23,398 bases of DNA from Desulfuromusa sp. GTDB taxonomy: Bacteria; Desulfobacterota; Desulfuromonadia; Desulfuromonadales; Geopsychrobacteraceae. A program made the position numbers and the translations under genes. Below, piece by piece: positions 22,314-23,398 of this stretch. A model generated the notes under the pieces. That model saw only the letters and a program-made list of their open reading frames with translations, searched no databases and was not told the origin of the DNA. Each line of letters opens with the position of its first letter. Position 1 is the stretch's first letter. The stretch lies in assembly GCA_021647765.1 (NCBI GenBank), contig JAKIUD010000051.1:1-23398 (forward strand), read 5' to 3'.

Positions 22314-23122
22314 TTAACTGATAGAGTTTATGTTGTTTTTTCGAGGATGGTTTTTTCTGCACCGTTTCTTTGGGCGGTAGAGTTGCTTTTCTCCCGCAGC
22401 AGAATTTTTAATAGCTTTTTTCCAGTTTTCAACAAGTGGTTTCAGTTCTGGTCGAACTTGAGTCCACAGGGAGAAAAGGTCCAGTGCTTTTGGTGTCTGA
22501 GGATGTTGTAGGAAACGTTTTTCTGTCCGAAAACCATGTCCACGAGCCAGACGAAAACAGCCGATCAACAATTCACGGCAGTGCTGCAAAACTGGCTCAG
22601 AGATTTTATGACGTAACAACTCCATGATCTCTTCACGTAGCCGAGCTGGTGCTGCTGTTGCTAACGGCTCTTTGTGTTGCTCAATAGCCGTGTAGATATT
22701 GCCTCGATGGTAAAATCTCGTCGAGCAGCATACTCGCCGGGGGAGCCAAAGACATTTTGCACAAAATGGAAATGTTTGTCCGGATCATCAGGAAGTTTAT
22801 TCGCTTCTGGCTGGCGGCGGAAGATGGCAACTTCAATCAGTTTATGACTGGCAAAACGGATATGTGCGAGACGGAAGCGGCGATCGACCAGGAAACTGTT
22901 CCGGAATAATTTACGAACCTGGCTTGGAGTGGCATCGGTGCCGATAGCAAAATCTTTTGGCTGCCGACCCAGCAGCAGATCGCGAACGCTCCCACCGACC
23001 AGACAGGCTTTATAAGCATGCCGATGGAGTCGATAAAGAACTTTTAAGCTATTGGTATCGATCTGTTTTCTGGAGATGCAATGTTGGTCACGAGGAAGGA
23101 TGGTTGGTTTGTTTTCACTCAT
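22314..23122 (-). pseudogene. pcnB: Decayed poly(A) polymerase / tRNA nucleotidyltransferase-like gene
   Basis: The start MSENKPTILPRDQHCISRK and the motif CLVGGSVRDLLLGRQPKDF identify a PcnB-type nucleotidyltransferase, which adds 3' poly(A) tails to RNA. Three lesions are visible. The catalytic D-x-D is DFA (Ala59 in place of the second Asp). After RRDFTIE the frame hits TAG at 22663-22661. The matching downstream protein, from IYTAIEQHKEP onward, continues in another frame to 22314. At the junction about 60 residues of the usual palm/neck region are missing. The later part (PARLREEIMELL, then RFLQHPQTPKALDLF) is also much too short for the family, so further internal deletion is likely. 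The C-terminus is basic, as in PcnB. I judge the gene non-functional; a second intact pcnB elsewhere is likely. The chosen ATG has no strong ribosome site. Confidence 0.8.
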
Positions 23123-23298
23123 GGTTACTCGGAGAATGGGGTTGAAAACAGCTGGACCATAGCAGAATATGGGGGGACTGCAAAAAAAAGAATATGAAAG
23201 CATACCTTTTCAGATTGTAAATCCGGGAGACAGATTGAATTTTTCATTGAACCAAGGGGACTGAATTTTTTGGCTCTGTTCCATATTGTGTGGGTAAA

Positions 23299-23325
23299 GT
23301 TTGAAGAGTTTACTCATCTTCAAAC
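23299..23325. repeat. Perfect 9-bp inverted repeat near the right edge
   Basis: GTTTGAAGA (23299-23307) and TCTTCAAAC (23317-23325) pair perfectly around a 9-base loop. It lies about 45 bases before a possible plus-strand start codon, with no T tract after it, so an operator or leader hairpin is more plausible than a terminator. Confidence 0.4.
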
Positions 23326-23369
23326 ACAAGATATAGTGTCTCCCACATTTTCTTAAGGGAGGTTGTTCT

Positions 23370-23398
23370 TTGAATTCTGAATCACTTTTTACTGCTGC
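23370..23398 (+). CDS. Possible start of a divergent gene, cut by the window end
   Basis: AAGGGAGG (23355-23362) is a strong ribosome site seven bases before TTG at 23370, after which the frame stays open to the window end (N-terminus LNSESLFTA if TTG is used). Only about nine codons are visible, so product and even reality are uncertain. The call rests on the ribosome site and on the otherwise gene-free divergent region from 23123. Confidence 0.3.

Noticed and set aside
22251..22511. Plus-strand 86-codon frame opposite the pcnB remnant
   Set aside because: It overlaps sequence with clear PcnB-like coding on the minus strand and has no ribosome site or homology that I recognise.

Overview
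The window looks like chromosomal DNA of a deltaproteobacterium, most likely Desulfuromonadales (Geobacter/Pelobacter/Desulfuromonas relatives). This rests on remembered family resemblance: a chemotaxis operon rich in CheX-type phosphatases with an HDOD gene inside, a short AMP nucleosidase, an E. coli-like CysK and a separate GltB/GltD pair. No taxonomic marker gene is present, so the assignment is inference.

Positions 1-4324 are a mosaic. A decayed transglutaminase-like fragment opens the window. Then come a minus-strand alpha/beta hydrolase, a minus-strand cysteine synthase (cysK) and a plus-strand AMP nucleosidase. These three genes lie between two inverted copies of a roughly 90-bp repeat (621-709 and 3953-4040). 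A shorter element with related ends sits at 2934-2990. The ends (ATTCGGGG...GACACCATA) and internal GGGACNGTCCC palindromes suggest a REP/MITE-like family.

Positions 4325-10159 hold gltB and gltD, encoding the NADPH-type glutamate synthase. Next is a sigma-54-dependent activator (10334-11377) with no sensory domain, behind a good sigma-70 promoter. It converges with the end of the chemotaxis operon, with one base between the two stop codons.

Positions 21959 down to 11379 form one long minus-strand operon: cheA, cheW, cheR, cheB, cheD, an HDOD gene, cheY, a CheX-like gene, cheY, cheX, cheX, and a 641-residue protein with two CheX/CheC-like modules and a receiver-like domain that has lost its phosphorylation residues. 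CheA, CheW and the two CheY proteins form a phosphorelay; CheR, CheB and CheD would modify receptors encoded elsewhere, since no MCP is present. Four proteins carry five copies of the D-x3-E-x2-N phosphatase signature, an unusual load for two CheY proteins. CheA has two Hpt domains and, in its linker, a tandem motif resembling MshEN (c-di-GMP-binding) repeats. This operon is the most interesting part of the window.

Positions 21960-23398 hold the probable che promoter, a 130-bp MITE-like palindromic element, a decayed poly(A) polymerase (pcnB) gene, and possibly the start of a divergent gene at the right edge.
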